Assembly (NCBI GenBank): GCA_040877285.1
Contig: JBBDNZ010000121.1
Span: 1 to 21,246 of the forward strand
Origin: CANKHA01 sp040877285
GTDB taxonomy: Bacteria > Pseudomonadota > Alphaproteobacteria > Rhizobiales > Xanthobacteraceae
Direction: 5' to 3'
Length of the DNA: 21,246 nucleotides
Under the pieces are notes generated by a model. It saw nothing but the letters and a program-made list of their open reading frames with translations. It was not told the origin of the DNA and did no database searches. Made by a program: the position numbers and the translations under genes. Below, one piece after another: positions 14,413 through 21,246 of this stretch (position 1 is the stretch's first letter; every line of letters starts with the position of its first letter).

Positions 14413-15432
14413 TCAATACCCCGCCTTGTATTTATCGAGCAGGGCCTTGAGGCCGTCCATCGCCACTTCCGGGTCGATGCCGGTCTTGCGCGCATTGAGC
14501 GCCCAGCTTTCCTGCATTGTCTTGGCTGCCGTGCGCCATGCGGCGGTCTGCGCCGGCGTGAGCCCATAGACCTCGTGGCCGGGCGCGGCGTTAAGCCGGC
14601 GCCGCGCCGCGTCCGCAACCTCCGCCCAGGGCGCCGCCAATTTGACCGCCCACGGGGTGCTGCAATGGGCGTCGACCGCTTTTTTCTGCGCCTGCGTGAG
14701 CGCGGCAAACCTCGCCTTGTTGATGACCAGCATGATCGGGCTGACATAAAGCGGCGCGTCGAGATGATATTTCACCGCGCGCTCGAAATCGAAGAACAAA
14801 ACCGAATCCCAGGGCGAGAACGCCGCCTCGGCGCCGGATCCCAGCAAAGCGGGCAATGCGGCTTCGGGCGCGGACATGCTGGTGCCGCCGAGCCGGCTGA
14901 TCAATGTGCCGATCATGGTATTCGGCACCCGTACGCGCAGGCCGCGCAAATCGCCGGGGGCGAAAATTTTCCGGCTGCGCGAATGCAGCGTGCCCGGCTC
15001 GTGCGCGAAGACGAGGCAGAATTTCACCTCCTTGACCTCGCGATCCGCATAGGCGCGATACCATTCGTCCAGCGCCGCCGAGCCGCCCTTGGCGTTGGAT
15101 ATCAGCAGCGGCAGCGCCGCGGCGGCGAAAATGGGGAACTCGGCCAATTGACTGCCGGGCTCGATAAAAGCAACGTCCACCACACCCTCGCGCACCAGAT
15201 CGTAATGCGCCTGCGCCTTGCCCAGCCGCTCCGCCGGGTGGACCGTGAAGCGGATGGTGCCGCTCGATGCGTTCTCGACGGCGACCGCCCAGTCCTCCAA
15301 AGCCTTATGCAGCGGATGCGTCGCCGGCATCCAATGAGACAGCTTCAATTCGACGGGCTTTTCATCGGCGGCCGCGGCGGCGAGCGTGCCGGCGGCGGTG
15401 ATCGCGACGCTCAGCGCGAGGACTTGCAACAC
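14413..15432 (-). CDS. TRAP-type periplasmic solute-binding protein (DctP family)
   Basis: This is a 339-residue periplasmic receptor of a tripartite ATP-independent transporter, which normally delivers organic acids to a DctQ/DctM membrane complex. The N terminus is a signal peptide (about residues 1-22, Ala-rich, cut near AAADE). The mature protein starts with the family pattern VELKLSHWMPATHPLHKALEDWA. It also contains VREGVVDVAFIEPG (about 80-93) and DLRGLRVRVPNTMIGTLISRLGG (about 161-183), where Arg168 is the likely carboxylate-binding arginine. The GTG start has AGGAAGG about 9 bases upstream. No dctQ or dctM lies beside it, so it is an orphan receptor in this window. It is divergent from the pca genes, which makes an aromatic or dicarboxylic acid ligand plausible but unproven. 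Confidence 0.9.
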   Translation of the reverse strand: MLQVLALSVAITAAGTLAAAAADEKPVELKLSHWMPATHPLHKALEDWAVAVENASSGTIRFTVHPAERLGKAQAHYDLVREGVVDVAFIEPGSQLAEFPIFAAAALPLLISNAKGGSAALDEWYRAYADREVKEVKFCLVFAHEPGTLHSRSRKIFAPGDLRGLRVRVPNTMIGTLISRLGGTSMSAPEAALPALLGSGAEAAFSPWDSVLFFDFERAVKYHLDAPLYVSPIMLVINKARFAALTQAQKKAVDAHCSTPWAVKLAAPWAEVADAARRRLNAAPGHEVYGLTPAQTAAWRTAAKTMQESWALNARKTGIDPEVAMDGLKALLDKYKAGY

Positions 15433-15453
15433 GTTTCGCTTCCTTCCTGGTTT

Positions 15454-15536
15454 GGTTTTCCCGGCGGCGGGCAGGGCAGAGTAGCCGCATCGCCGATTCG
15501 CGACACGGAAAACCGCGATAATTTCCCGGAAAACCG
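15454..15536. promoter_or_regulatory. Phased repeats in the TRAP/pca divergent promoter region
   Basis: CGGAAAACCG occurs twice in direct orientation, at 15506-15515 and 15527-15536, exactly 21 bases apart (two DNA turns). The core in reverse orientation, GGTTTTCC, occurs at 15454-15461, 53 bases from the first copy (about five turns). All lie between the divergent TRAP binding-protein and pca genes, so they are a candidate operator for a regulator of one or both. Confidence 0.45.
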
Positions 15537-15587
15537 GCGACGCTTGCGTGCGCGCTGGATCGCCCCGGCGCCGTCCGGCCCGGGCAT

Positions 15588-15617
15588 TTGACCGCTACCG
15601 GCAATGGTCCCTAAATG
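15588..15617 (+). promoter_or_regulatory. Possible sigma-70-type promoter of the pca operon
   Basis: TTGACC (15588-15593) and TAAATG (15612-15617) are separated by 18 bases. The first hexamer is a good -35 match, the second a weak -10. A start site near 15624 would sit just before the AGGAAGG ribosome site of the first pca gene. Confidence 0.3.
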
Positions 15618-15647
15618 TCGCCCGATGAGCCCGCAGGAAGGCCCGCA

Positions 15648-16508
15648 ATGGCCCGCATAACCACCCTTGCCGAAGCCGTGGCGGCGCATATCCGCGACGG
15701 CGACAGTGTCGCCATGGAGGGCTTCACTCATCTCATCCCCCATGCGGCCGGGCACGAGATCATCCGGCAGAAGCGCAAAGACCTCACCCTGATCCGCATG
15801 ACGCCGGACCTGCTCTACGACCAGCTCATCGGCATGGGCTGCGCCAAGAAGCTCATTTTCTCCTGGGGCGGCAATCCCGGCGTCGGCTCGCTGCATCGCT
15901 TCCGCGACGCCGTACAGAACGGCTGGCCCCGGCCGCTGGAGATCGAGGAACATTCCCACGCCGCCATGGCCAACGCCTATGAAGCCGGCGCCTCGGGACT
16001 GCCTTGCGCCGTCTTCCGCGGCTATGCCGGCGCCGACCTGCCCAAGGTCAATCCCAACATCAAATTCATCCAATGCCCCTTCACCGGCGAAACGCTGGCG
16101 TCCGTTCCCGCGCATCGGCCCGACGTCGCGGTGATCCACGCGCAGAAAGCCGACCGCGAAGGCAATGTGCTGATCGAAGGAATCGTCGGCGTGCAGAAGG
16201 AAGTCGTGCTCGCTTCGAAACGCGCCATCGTAACGGTCGAGGAAATCGTCGATGATCTTGGGCCCCGCAGCTACAACGCCGTCGTGCTGCCGGCCTGGAC
16301 GGTTGCGGCCGTCGCCGCGGTCCCCGGCGGCGCATACCCATCATATGCCCAGGGCTATTACCGGCGCGACAACGCTTTCTATAAGGCATGGGATGAGATC
16401 GCGCGCGACCGCGACGGCTTCCTCGCCTGGATCAAGGCGAATGTTCTGGAACAGGGGCCGGAAGTTTTCGCCAAATACACGCAGGCGCTGCGCACGGCGG
16501 CGGAGTGA
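15648..16508 (+). CDS. pcaI: 3-oxoadipate CoA-transferase subunit A (CatI/PcaI type)
   Basis: This is the alpha subunit (286 residues) of the enzyme that moves CoA from succinyl-CoA to 3-oxoadipate, the penultimate step of the beta-ketoadipate pathway. It belongs to the longer CatI/glutaconate-CoA-transferase-like class, not the short PcaI/SCOT class. Family blocks are AMEGFTHLIPHAAGHEIIRQ (about 22-41), RMTPDLLYDQLIGMGCAKK, FSWGGNPGVGSLHRFRDA and HAQKADREGNVLIEG. An ATG at 15615 is in frame, but 15648 is chosen because it has a strong AGGAAGG site (15635-15641) 6 bases upstream and the earlier ATG falls inside a candidate -10 hexamer. It is the first gene of the operon catI-catJ-pcaF-pcaH-pcaG. 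A glutaconate or other acyl substrate cannot be excluded by sequence, but the neighbours strongly favour 3-oxoadipate. Confidence 0.9.
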   Translation: MARITTLAEAVAAHIRDGDSVAMEGFTHLIPHAAGHEIIRQKRKDLTLIRMTPDLLYDQLIGMGCAKKLIFSWGGNPGVGSLHRFRDAVQNGWPRPLEIEEHSHAAMANAYEAGASGLPCAVFRGYAGADLPKVNPNIKFIQCPFTGETLASVPAHRPDVAVIHAQKADREGNVLIEGIVGVQKEVVLASKRAIVTVEEIVDDLGPRSYNAVVLPAWTVAAVAAVPGGAYPSYAQGYYRRDNAFYKAWDEIARDRDGFLAWIKANVLEQGPEVFAKYTQALRTAAE

Positions 16509-16534
16509 CAGGCATGGTCGATACGCTTGTCATG

Positions 16535-16637
16535 GTCATTCCGGGACGGCGCGCAGCGCCGGAACCGGAATCCAGAGGCGAGTTCGGTATATGTTTCTGG
16601 ATTCCCGGCTCGCCGCTTTGCGGCGCCCCGGAATGAC
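16535..16637. repeat. 103-base palindromic intergenic element between catI and catJ
   Basis: This is an imperfect long palindrome. The outer arm GTCATTCCGGG (16535-16545) pairs with CCCGGAATGAC (16627-16637). The inner arm GGAATCCAGA (16567-16576) pairs with TCTGGATTCC (16596-16605). GC-rich, partly complementary stretches lie between. Elements with these CATTCCGGG / CCCGGAATG ends are known to me as common dispersed intergenic repeats in Bradyrhizobium/Rhodopseudomonas-like genomes. It occupies most of the 144-base gap between two genes of one operon and stops just before the catJ ribosome site. Confidence 0.75.
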
Positions 16638-16652
16638 GCGAGGAAATAAATA

Positions 16653-17426
16653 ATGGCAGACTACACCTCCAACGAGATGATGACGGTCGCCGCGGCGCGG
16701 GCGCTGCGCAACGAAGACGTCTGCTTCGTCGGCATCGGAATGCCGTCGGCGGCGGCCAATCTGGCGCGGCTGACGCATGCGCCCAACATCACGCTGATCT
16801 ACGAGTCCGGCACCATCGCCACCAAGCCCGAGGTGCTGCCGCTCTCCATCGGCGACAGCGAATTGTGCGAAACCGCGCTCACCACCGTTTCGGTGCCGGA
16901 GATGTTCCGCTATTGGCTGCAAGGCGGCCGCGTCAGCGTGGGCTTTCTCGGCGGCGCGCAGATCGATAAATTCGCCAACCTGAACACCACCGTGATCGGT
17001 CCTTATGACAAGCCGACAGTGCGCCTGCCCGGCGGCGGCGGCGCGCCGGAGATTGCCGCGTCCTGCGGCGAGATTTTCATTATCATGGGACAGAGCAAGC
17101 GCAGCTTTGTCGAGAAAGTGGATTTCATTACCTCGTTCGGCCACGGCGAAGGCGGCAGTCATCGCGCCCGCCTCGGCCTGAAGACCAAAGGCCCGACCAA
17201 GCTCATTACGGACCTCTGCGTGTTCGAGGCTGACGCAGCGAGCAAGGAGATGACCGTCGTTTCCATTCATCCCGGCGTCACCCGCGAGCGGATTCAGGAG
17301 AATACCGGCTGGCCGGTGCGCTACGCTGCGAAAGCCGGCGAGACACCGCCGCCGAGCGCGCGGGAACTGGAAGCGCTGCGCGCCTTGCATGCCCGCACCG
17401 CCGCCGCCCACGGCAAGGCCGCCTAG
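16653..17426 (+). CDS. pcaJ: 3-oxoadipate CoA-transferase subunit B (CatJ/PcaJ type)
   Basis: This is the beta subunit (257 residues) partnering the upstream alpha subunit. It carries the catalytic glutamate, seen as Glu51 in LIYESGTIATKP, which forms the CoA thioester intermediate. Other family blocks are FVGIGMPSAAANLARL (about 25-40), GRVSVGFLGGAQIDKFANLNTT, RLPGGGGAPEIAASC and SIHPGVTRERIQENTGW. The ATG follows an AGGA (16641-16644) with 8-base spacing, immediately after the palindromic element. The stop TAG is embedded in the ribosome site of pcaF, so translation of the two is probably linked. The subunit pair is normally needed in equal amounts, which makes the repeat between them noteworthy. 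Confidence 0.92.
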   Translation: MADYTSNEMMTVAAARALRNEDVCFVGIGMPSAAANLARLTHAPNITLIYESGTIATKPEVLPLSIGDSELCETALTTVSVPEMFRYWLQGGRVSVGFLGGAQIDKFANLNTTVIGPYDKPTVRLPGGGGAPEIAASCGEIFIIMGQSKRSFVEKVDFITSFGHGEGGSHRARLGLKTKGPTKLITDLCVFEADAASKEMTVVSIHPGVTRERIQENTGWPVRYAAKAGETPPPSARELEALRALHARTAAAHGKAA

Positions 17427-17434
17427 GAGGCCGC

Positions 17435-18643
17435 ATGCGCGAAGTTTTTCTCTGCGATGCGGCGCGCACGGCGATCGGGCGCTACGGCGGCGTTTTGGCG
17501 AAAGTCCGCACCGACGATCTTGCCGCCGTGCCGATCAAAGCGCTGCTCGCGCGCAATCCGAAAGTCGATTGGGCGGCGCTGGACGAGGTCACGCTCGGCT
17601 GCGCCAATCAGGCCGGCGAGGACAACCGCAATGTCGCGCGCATGGCGCTGCTGCTGGCCGGTCTCCCGGCAAGCGTGCCGGGCGTCACGATCAACCGGCT
17701 CTGCGCTTCGGGCATGAACGCGGTGGGCGACGCCGCCCGCGCCATCCGCGCCGGCGAAATCGACTTCGCCATTGCCGGCGGCGTTGAATCGATGACCCGC
17801 GCGCCGCTGGTCATGGGCAAGGCGGAAGCGCCGTTTCAGCGCTCGGCGGAAATTTTCGATACCACCATCGGCTGGCGCTTCATCAATCCGCTGATGAAGG
17901 CGCAATACGGCGTCGATTCCATGCCGGAAACGGCTGAGAACGTGGCGGAGGAATTTCAGGTCAGCCGCAAGGATCAGGACGCCTTTGCCTTGCGCTCGCA
18001 GCAGCGCGCGGGCAAGTCCATCGCGTCAGGCTATTTCGATACCGAGATCGTGCCGGTCGAAGTGCCCGGCGGCAAGAACGGTCCCGTCATCGTCGATCGC
18101 GACGAGCATCCGCGCCCGGATACGACGATGGAGACGCTGTCGAAACTGAAGACGCCGTTCCGCAATCCCGGCACGGTCACCGCCGGCAATGCCTCCGGCG
18201 TCAACGACGGCGCCGCCGCCATGATCCTCGCCTCCGAAGCGGCGGTGAAGAAGCACGGCCTTGCGCCGCGGGCGCGCGTGCTCGGCATGGCGTCGGCCGG
18301 CGTGCCGCCCCGCATCATGGGCATGGGTCCCGTGCCTGCGACGCAGAAGCTCATGGAACGGCTGAAATTGAAGATCGGCGATTTCGGCCTGATCGAGCTG
18401 AACGAGGCCTTCGCCTCCCAGGCGCTGGCCTGTTTGCGCCAATTCGGGCTGCCGGACGACGCCGAACAGGTCAATCCGCATGGCGGCGCCATCGCGCTTG
18501 GCCATCCGCTCGGTATGTCGGGGGCGCGGCTCGCCATGACGGCAGTGCATGGGTTGCATCGGCGCGGTGGTAAGCTTGCGCTTGCGACTATGTGCGTCGG
18601 CGTCGGCCAGGGCGTTTCGCTGGCGCTGGAGCGCGTCGCTTAA
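17435..18643 (+). CDS. pcaF: Beta-ketoadipyl-CoA thiolase
   Basis: PcaF cleaves 3-oxoadipyl-CoA to succinyl-CoA and acetyl-CoA, the final step of the pathway. It has 402 residues, standard for the family. The thiolase triad is visible: nucleophile Cys90 in INRLCASGMNAV, His357 in ALGHPLGMSGAR, and Cys387 in MCVGVGQG, with NEAFA (323-327) in the active-site loop. The N terminus REVFLCDAARTAIGRYGG and the phrase GEDNRNVARMALLLAG are characteristic of PcaF/PaaJ rather than acetoacetyl-CoA thiolases. The ATG is preceded by TAGGAGG (17424-17430), which overlaps the catJ stop. It could also act in phenylacetate breakdown, but its neighbours point to the protocatechuate pathway. Confidence 0.95.
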   Translation: MREVFLCDAARTAIGRYGGVLAKVRTDDLAAVPIKALLARNPKVDWAALDEVTLGCANQAGEDNRNVARMALLLAGLPASVPGVTINRLCASGMNAVGDAARAIRAGEIDFAIAGGVESMTRAPLVMGKAEAPFQRSAEIFDTTIGWRFINPLMKAQYGVDSMPETAENVAEEFQVSRKDQDAFALRSQQRAGKSIASGYFDTEIVPVEVPGGKNGPVIVDRDEHPRPDTTMETLSKLKTPFRNPGTVTAGNASGVNDGAAAMILASEAAVKKHGLAPRARVLGMASAGVPPRIMGMGPVPATQKLMERLKLKIGDFGLIELNEAFASQALACLRQFGLPDDAEQVNPHGGAIALGHPLGMSGARLAMTAVHGLHRRGGKLALATMCVGVGQGVSLALERVA

Positions 18644-18664
18644 GGCAAGACAGAAAGCATCGTC

Positions 18665-19360
18665 ATGACCTTTTCCTTTCCGCGCACAAGCCTGCAAGCC
18701 TTTCCGCCGTCGCTTGCGCCGCAATACAAAAGCTCGGTAAAGCGCGCGCCCTCGAAGCCGCTCATCCTGGCGCCGCACACGCTGAGCGAACTCACCGGCC
18801 CGGTCTACGGCCACGACGCGGCGCGGCCGGGCGACGCCGATCTCACCAAGCAACACAAGGGCGAGCCGCTCGGCGAGCGCATCATCGTGCACGGCCGCGT
18901 GCTCGACGAAGACGGCCGCCCCATCCCCCATACGCTGGTGGAGATTTGGCAGGCCAATGCGGCGGGCCGCTACATTCATGTGAACGATCAGCATCCCGCG
19001 CCGCTCGATCCGAATTTCACCGGCGCCGGCCGCGCGGTCACCGATGCGGAGGGCCGCTACAAATTCGTCAGCGTGAAGCCCGGCGCCTATCCCTGGGGCA
19101 ATCACGACAATGCCTGGCGTCCGGCGCACATCCATTTCTCCCTGTTCGGCCATTCCTTTCTCTCGCGGCTGGTCACGCAGATGTATTTTCCCGGCGATCC
19201 GCTCATCCCGCTCGATCCCATCTACAATGCCGTGCCCGCGGAGGCCGCGCCCCGCATGATTTCGTCGTTCGATCTGGAAGCGACCGTGCCGAATTGGGCG
19301 CTCGGCTACCGTTTCGACATCGTGCTGCGCGGCCGCCGCCAGACGCCGGCGGAGAACTGA
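18665..19360 (+). CDS. pcaH: Protocatechuate 3,4-dioxygenase, beta subunit
   Basis: PcaH is the iron-carrying subunit of the enzyme that cleaves the protocatechuate ring between the two hydroxyl groups, giving 3-carboxy-cis,cis-muconate. All four non-haem Fe(III) ligands can be placed: Tyr103 in GRYIHVND, Tyr142 in GAYPWGNHDNAW, and His155 and His157 in RPAHIHFS. They correspond to Tyr408, Tyr447, His460 and His462 in the Pseudomonas enzyme numbering. The length, 231 residues, is typical. Family markers include LTGPVYGHD, TLVEIWQANAAGRY and TQMYFPGDPLIPLDPI. The gene lies 21 bases after pcaF and 3 bases before pcaG, as expected for the paired subunits. The enzyme is cytoplasmic. Confidence 0.97.
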   Translation: MTFSFPRTSLQAFPPSLAPQYKSSVKRAPSKPLILAPHTLSELTGPVYGHDAARPGDADLTKQHKGEPLGERIIVHGRVLDEDGRPIPHTLVEIWQANAAGRYIHVNDQHPAPLDPNFTGAGRAVTDAEGRYKFVSVKPGAYPWGNHDNAWRPAHIHFSLFGHSFLSRLVTQMYFPGDPLIPLDPIYNAVPAEAAPRMISSFDLEATVPNWALGYRFDIVLRGRRQTPAEN

Positions 19361-19363
19361 ACC

Positions 19364-19951
19364 ATGCCGGGCATCACGCCGTCGCAGACCGTCGGGCCGT
19401 TCTTCGCCTATGGGCTGGATCCGAAGGACAAATACGATTGGGTGCAGAGCGTCGGCAACGACCTCGTCACGCCAGATGCCTCGGGCGAGCGCATTCGCAT
19501 CGAGGGCCGCGTGCTCGACGGCGACGGCGCGCCCGTCAACGACGCCATGATCGAGATTTGGCAGGCGGATGCGGTGGGACGCTACGCCCACCCGGCAGAC
19601 AAGCGGCGGCCCAATGCGAAATTCACCGGCTTCGGCCGCACCGGCACCGACGTGCAGGGGGCCTTTCACTTCGCCACCGTCAAGCCCGGTCCGGTTCCCG
19701 GTCCGGACGGCAAGACGCAGGCGCCGCATATTCTCGTCGCCGTCTTCGCGCGCGGCATGCCGCGGCATCTCTACACGCGCATTTATTTCGCAGACGATAA
19801 AGCCAACGCATCCGATCCCGTTCTCGCGCTGGTGCCGGACGGCCGCCGTCCCACCCTGATCGCCAAGCGCGAACAGAGCGGAGGCCAGCCGGTTTACGTC
19901 TTCGACATCCGCCTTCAGGGCAACGGCGAGACGGTCTTTTTCGAATTATAA
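19364..19951 (+). CDS. pcaG: Protocatechuate 3,4-dioxygenase, alpha subunit
   Basis: This is the non-iron partner of PcaH (195 residues), which completes the alpha-beta protomer and helps form the substrate pocket. It begins with the family signature MPGITPSQTVGPFFAYGL. It shares the intradiol dioxygenase fold with PcaH (RIRIEGRVLDGDGAPVNDAM, IEIWQADAVGRYAHPADK, GMPRHLYTRIYFADD). As expected for the alpha subunit, the AHIHF pair of iron ligands is replaced, here by APHILVAVFARG. The start is 3 bases after the pcaH stop, with a GGAG in the end of pcaH as ribosome site. It is the last pca gene in the window; no terminator hairpin with a T-run is seen in the 77 bases before glk. Confidence 0.97.
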   Translation: MPGITPSQTVGPFFAYGLDPKDKYDWVQSVGNDLVTPDASGERIRIEGRVLDGDGAPVNDAMIEIWQADAVGRYAHPADKRRPNAKFTGFGRTGTDVQGAFHFATVKPGPVPGPDGKTQAPHILVAVFARGMPRHLYTRIYFADDKANASDPVLALVPDGRRPTLIAKREQSGGQPVYVFDIRLQGNGETVFFEL

Positions 19952-20028
19952 GCGCGGTCGTGGTGCAGCGCGGGAAAGCGAAATGATCCGGTCTTGCACC
20001 CGCGCCGGATGTATGGCCTATCGCGCGC

Positions 20029-21012
20029 ATGTCTATTGCGCGCAGCCGTCCGCTTCCGGCTGACGGCGATGTCCTGCTCGCCGACGTCGGCGGGACCAAC
20101 AGCCGCTTTGCCGTCGCCGCGGCCGGCGGGCGGCCGGAACACATCGCCGTTTTCGCCAACGACGACTTCACCGGGCTCGACGCGGCGATCGCCGCCTATC
20201 TCGCACAAGCGGGCGTGCGCCCCAACAGCGCCGTCGTGGCGGTGGCGGGTCCGGTCAATAGCCAGGTAATCGCGCTGACCAACCGCGCTTGGTGCTTTCG
20301 CCTCGACGACATCGCGGCGCGGTTTAATCTTGCGCGTATCCAGGTCATCAACGATTTCGAAGCCTTGGCCTGGGCGCTGCCGCGGCTTGGCCGCGACGAT
20401 CTGCGCCGTTTGGGCGGCGGCAACGCGCAAGGCGCGCGCGACGGCGCCAAGGTCGTGCTCGGTCCGGGCACCGGACTCGGCGTCGCCGCATTGGTGCCGA
20501 CCGGCGACGCCTGGCAATCGGTCGCGAGCGAAGGCGGGCATATCTCCTTCGGCGCCGCCATGCCGGACGAAGACGCGCTCTTTTCGCGCTTGCGCGAACG
20601 TGGCCGCGTCACCGCGGAAACCGTCTTGTCGGGATCGGGCCTCGCGCGTCTGCATGCCGCCATGCACCCGGGAACGGTCACGCTCACGCCGGAATCCGTC
20701 GTCGCCCAGGCGCAATTGGGCGACCGCGCGGCCTTGGCGACGACGCGGATGTTCGTGCGCCTGCTCGGGCGTTTCGCCGGCGATGTCGCGCTGATCTTCA
20801 AGGCCACCGGCGGCGTCTATATCGCCGGCGGCGTGGCCAAGGCGCTCGGTCCCTTGCTCGATGAGGAAATTTTCCGCACGGCCTTCGAGACGCATCCGCC
20901 TTACAGCGACATGCTCGCGGCGGTGCCGACTTATCTCATTACTTGTGCGGAGCCCGGCCTGCTCGGCTGCGCGGCGCTGGCGCAGGAAACGCAGCGCGCG
21001 TTGAAAAGCTAA
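20029..21012 (+). CDS. glk: Glucokinase
   Basis: This cytoplasmic enzyme phosphorylates glucose to glucose 6-phosphate using ATP, entering the Entner-Doudoroff or glycolytic route. It has 327 residues and belongs to the bacterial Glk group A (E. coli type), not the ROK group. Visible features are the phosphate-binding LLADVGGTNSRFAV (16-29), AVAGPV (71-76), the catalytic Asp109 in VINDFEALAW, GPGTGLGVA (145-153) and the sugar-binding EGGHISF (168-174). Near the C terminus GGVYIAGGVA closes the ATP site. It follows pcaG by 77 bases on the same strand, but nothing ties it to aromatic metabolism, so co-transcription may be incidental. Its stop is 5 bases from that of the convergent macro-domain gene. 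Confidence 0.94.
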   Translation: MSIARSRPLPADGDVLLADVGGTNSRFAVAAAGGRPEHIAVFANDDFTGLDAAIAAYLAQAGVRPNSAVVAVAGPVNSQVIALTNRAWCFRLDDIAARFNLARIQVINDFEALAWALPRLGRDDLRRLGGGNAQGARDGAKVVLGPGTGLGVAALVPTGDAWQSVASEGGHISFGAAMPDEDALFSRLRERGRVTAETVLSGSGLARLHAAMHPGTVTLTPESVVAQAQLGDRAALATTRMFVRLLGRFAGDVALIFKATGGVYIAGGVAKALGPLLDEEIFRTAFETHPPYSDMLAAVPTYLITCAEPGLLGCAALAQETQRALKS

Positions 21013-21017
21013 CGCCG

Positions 21018-21246
21018 TTACGCCAGGCCAAGCTCGGCGAAGGCCGCGCAGTGGTGCCGTGCGGATTCCTCGGAGAAACAGCAGAACACCACGCGCGTCA
21101 GCGTTTGCGCCGATGCGGCGGCCTCGGACACCACCGTGCCGACGGCAATGCGCGCGGCGCGGCCGGCGGGAAAACGGTAGACGCCGGTCGAGATGGCGGG
21201 AAAGGCGATGGATGAAAGTTTGTGCTCGGCGGCCAGTGCCAGCGAG
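21018..21246 (-). CDS. Macro-domain protein, C-terminal fragment (cut by window edge)
   Basis: The minus strand is open from the window edge to a TAA at 21018-21020, giving the last 75 residues of a protein whose start lies outside. The phrase SIAFPAISTGVYRFPAGRAA is the conserved second loop of macro domains such as YmdB-type O-acetyl-ADP-ribose deacetylases. It is followed by a helix and a strand ending TRVVFCCFSEESARHHCAAF, the usual last strand and helix of this fold. The protein ends a few residues later (AELGLA), so nothing follows the domain. The likely role is binding ADP-ribose or removing it or its acetyl derivative. The family is clear from the loop, but the N-terminal catalytic Asn/Asp loop cannot be seen. 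Confidence 0.85.
   Translation of the reverse strand, partial: SLALAAEHKLSSIAFPAISTGVYRFPAGRAARIAVGTVVSEAAASAQTLTRVVFCCFSEESARHHCAAFAELGLA

Noticed and set aside
18026..19768. A 580-codon minus-strand open frame opposite pcaF, pcaH and pcaG
   Set aside because: All three plus-strand genes have complete catalytic residues; the opposite frame is a GC-driven shadow.
19952..20028. GGTGCA and TGCACC inverted pair between pcaG and glk, considered as a terminator
   Set aside because: The arms are only 6 bases with a long interval and no T-run, so it is too weak to call.
1..21246. tRNA, rRNA, CRISPR, integrase, transposase or prophage signatures
   Set aside because: None was seen; the only repeats are short palindromic intergenic elements, and nearly all of the window is accounted for by ordinary chromosomal genes.

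Overview
The window is about 21 kb of GC-rich chromosomal DNA. It carries 17 recognisable protein genes and no RNA genes, integrases, transposases or CRISPR arrays. The gene content points to an alphaproteobacterium, most likely in the Hyphomicrobiales (Rhizobiales). It has a RegB/RegA redox two-component pair, an intracellular polyhydroxybutyrate depolymerase of the rhizobial/Cupriavidus type, a mutS-glnD pair, a beta-ketoadipate (protocatechuate) cluster, and palindromic intergenic repeats of a style common in Bradyrhizobium/Rhodopseudomonas-like genomes. No species can be named from the sequence alone.

Layout. 16-1985 (minus): regB-regA, overlapping by ATGA. 2128-3719 (plus, divergent from regB): an ABC-2 type exporter, ATPase then permease, also overlapping by ATGA. 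3891-5174 (plus): phaZ. 5175-5506: a 332-base gap with an AT-rich stretch, a CtrA-like half-site and an inverted repeat. 5507-6331 (plus): a YgjP-like zinc metallopeptidase. It converges on 6342-14319 (minus), which reads mutS, glnD, then a class A penicillin-binding protein. The PBP gene has its own upstream gap containing a full TTAA-N7-TTAA CtrA-type box. 14413-15432 (minus): an orphan TRAP-type periplasmic solute-binding protein.

From 15648 to 19951 (plus) runs a protocatechuate/beta-ketoadipate operon: CoA-transferase A and B subunits, pcaF thiolase, pcaH and pcaG. It diverges from the binding-protein gene across a 215-base region with spaced direct repeats. 20029-21012 (plus): glucokinase. 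It converges, with a 5-base gap, on the C-terminal part of a macro-domain protein (21018-21246, minus) that runs off the window edge.

How the genes work together. The pca genes cover ring cleavage of protocatechuate (PcaHG) and the last two steps of the pathway (CoA transfer and thiolysis of 3-oxoadipate to succinyl-CoA and acetyl-CoA). The middle steps (pcaB, pcaC, pcaD) and a regulator gene are not in the window. The divergent binding protein may capture an aromatic or dicarboxylic acid feeding this pathway, but no TRAP membrane subunits are nearby. PhaZ mobilises stored PHB, glk feeds glucose into glycolysis, and RegBA and GlnD are global redox and nitrogen controllers.

Most of the window is ordinary core metabolism and I see no novel multi-gene system. 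The most interesting parts are regulatory or repetitive: the CtrA-type box before the PBP gene, the phased repeats between the TRAP and pca genes, a 103-base palindromic element inserted between the two CoA-transferase subunit genes, and two short palindromes placed directly after two stop codons.
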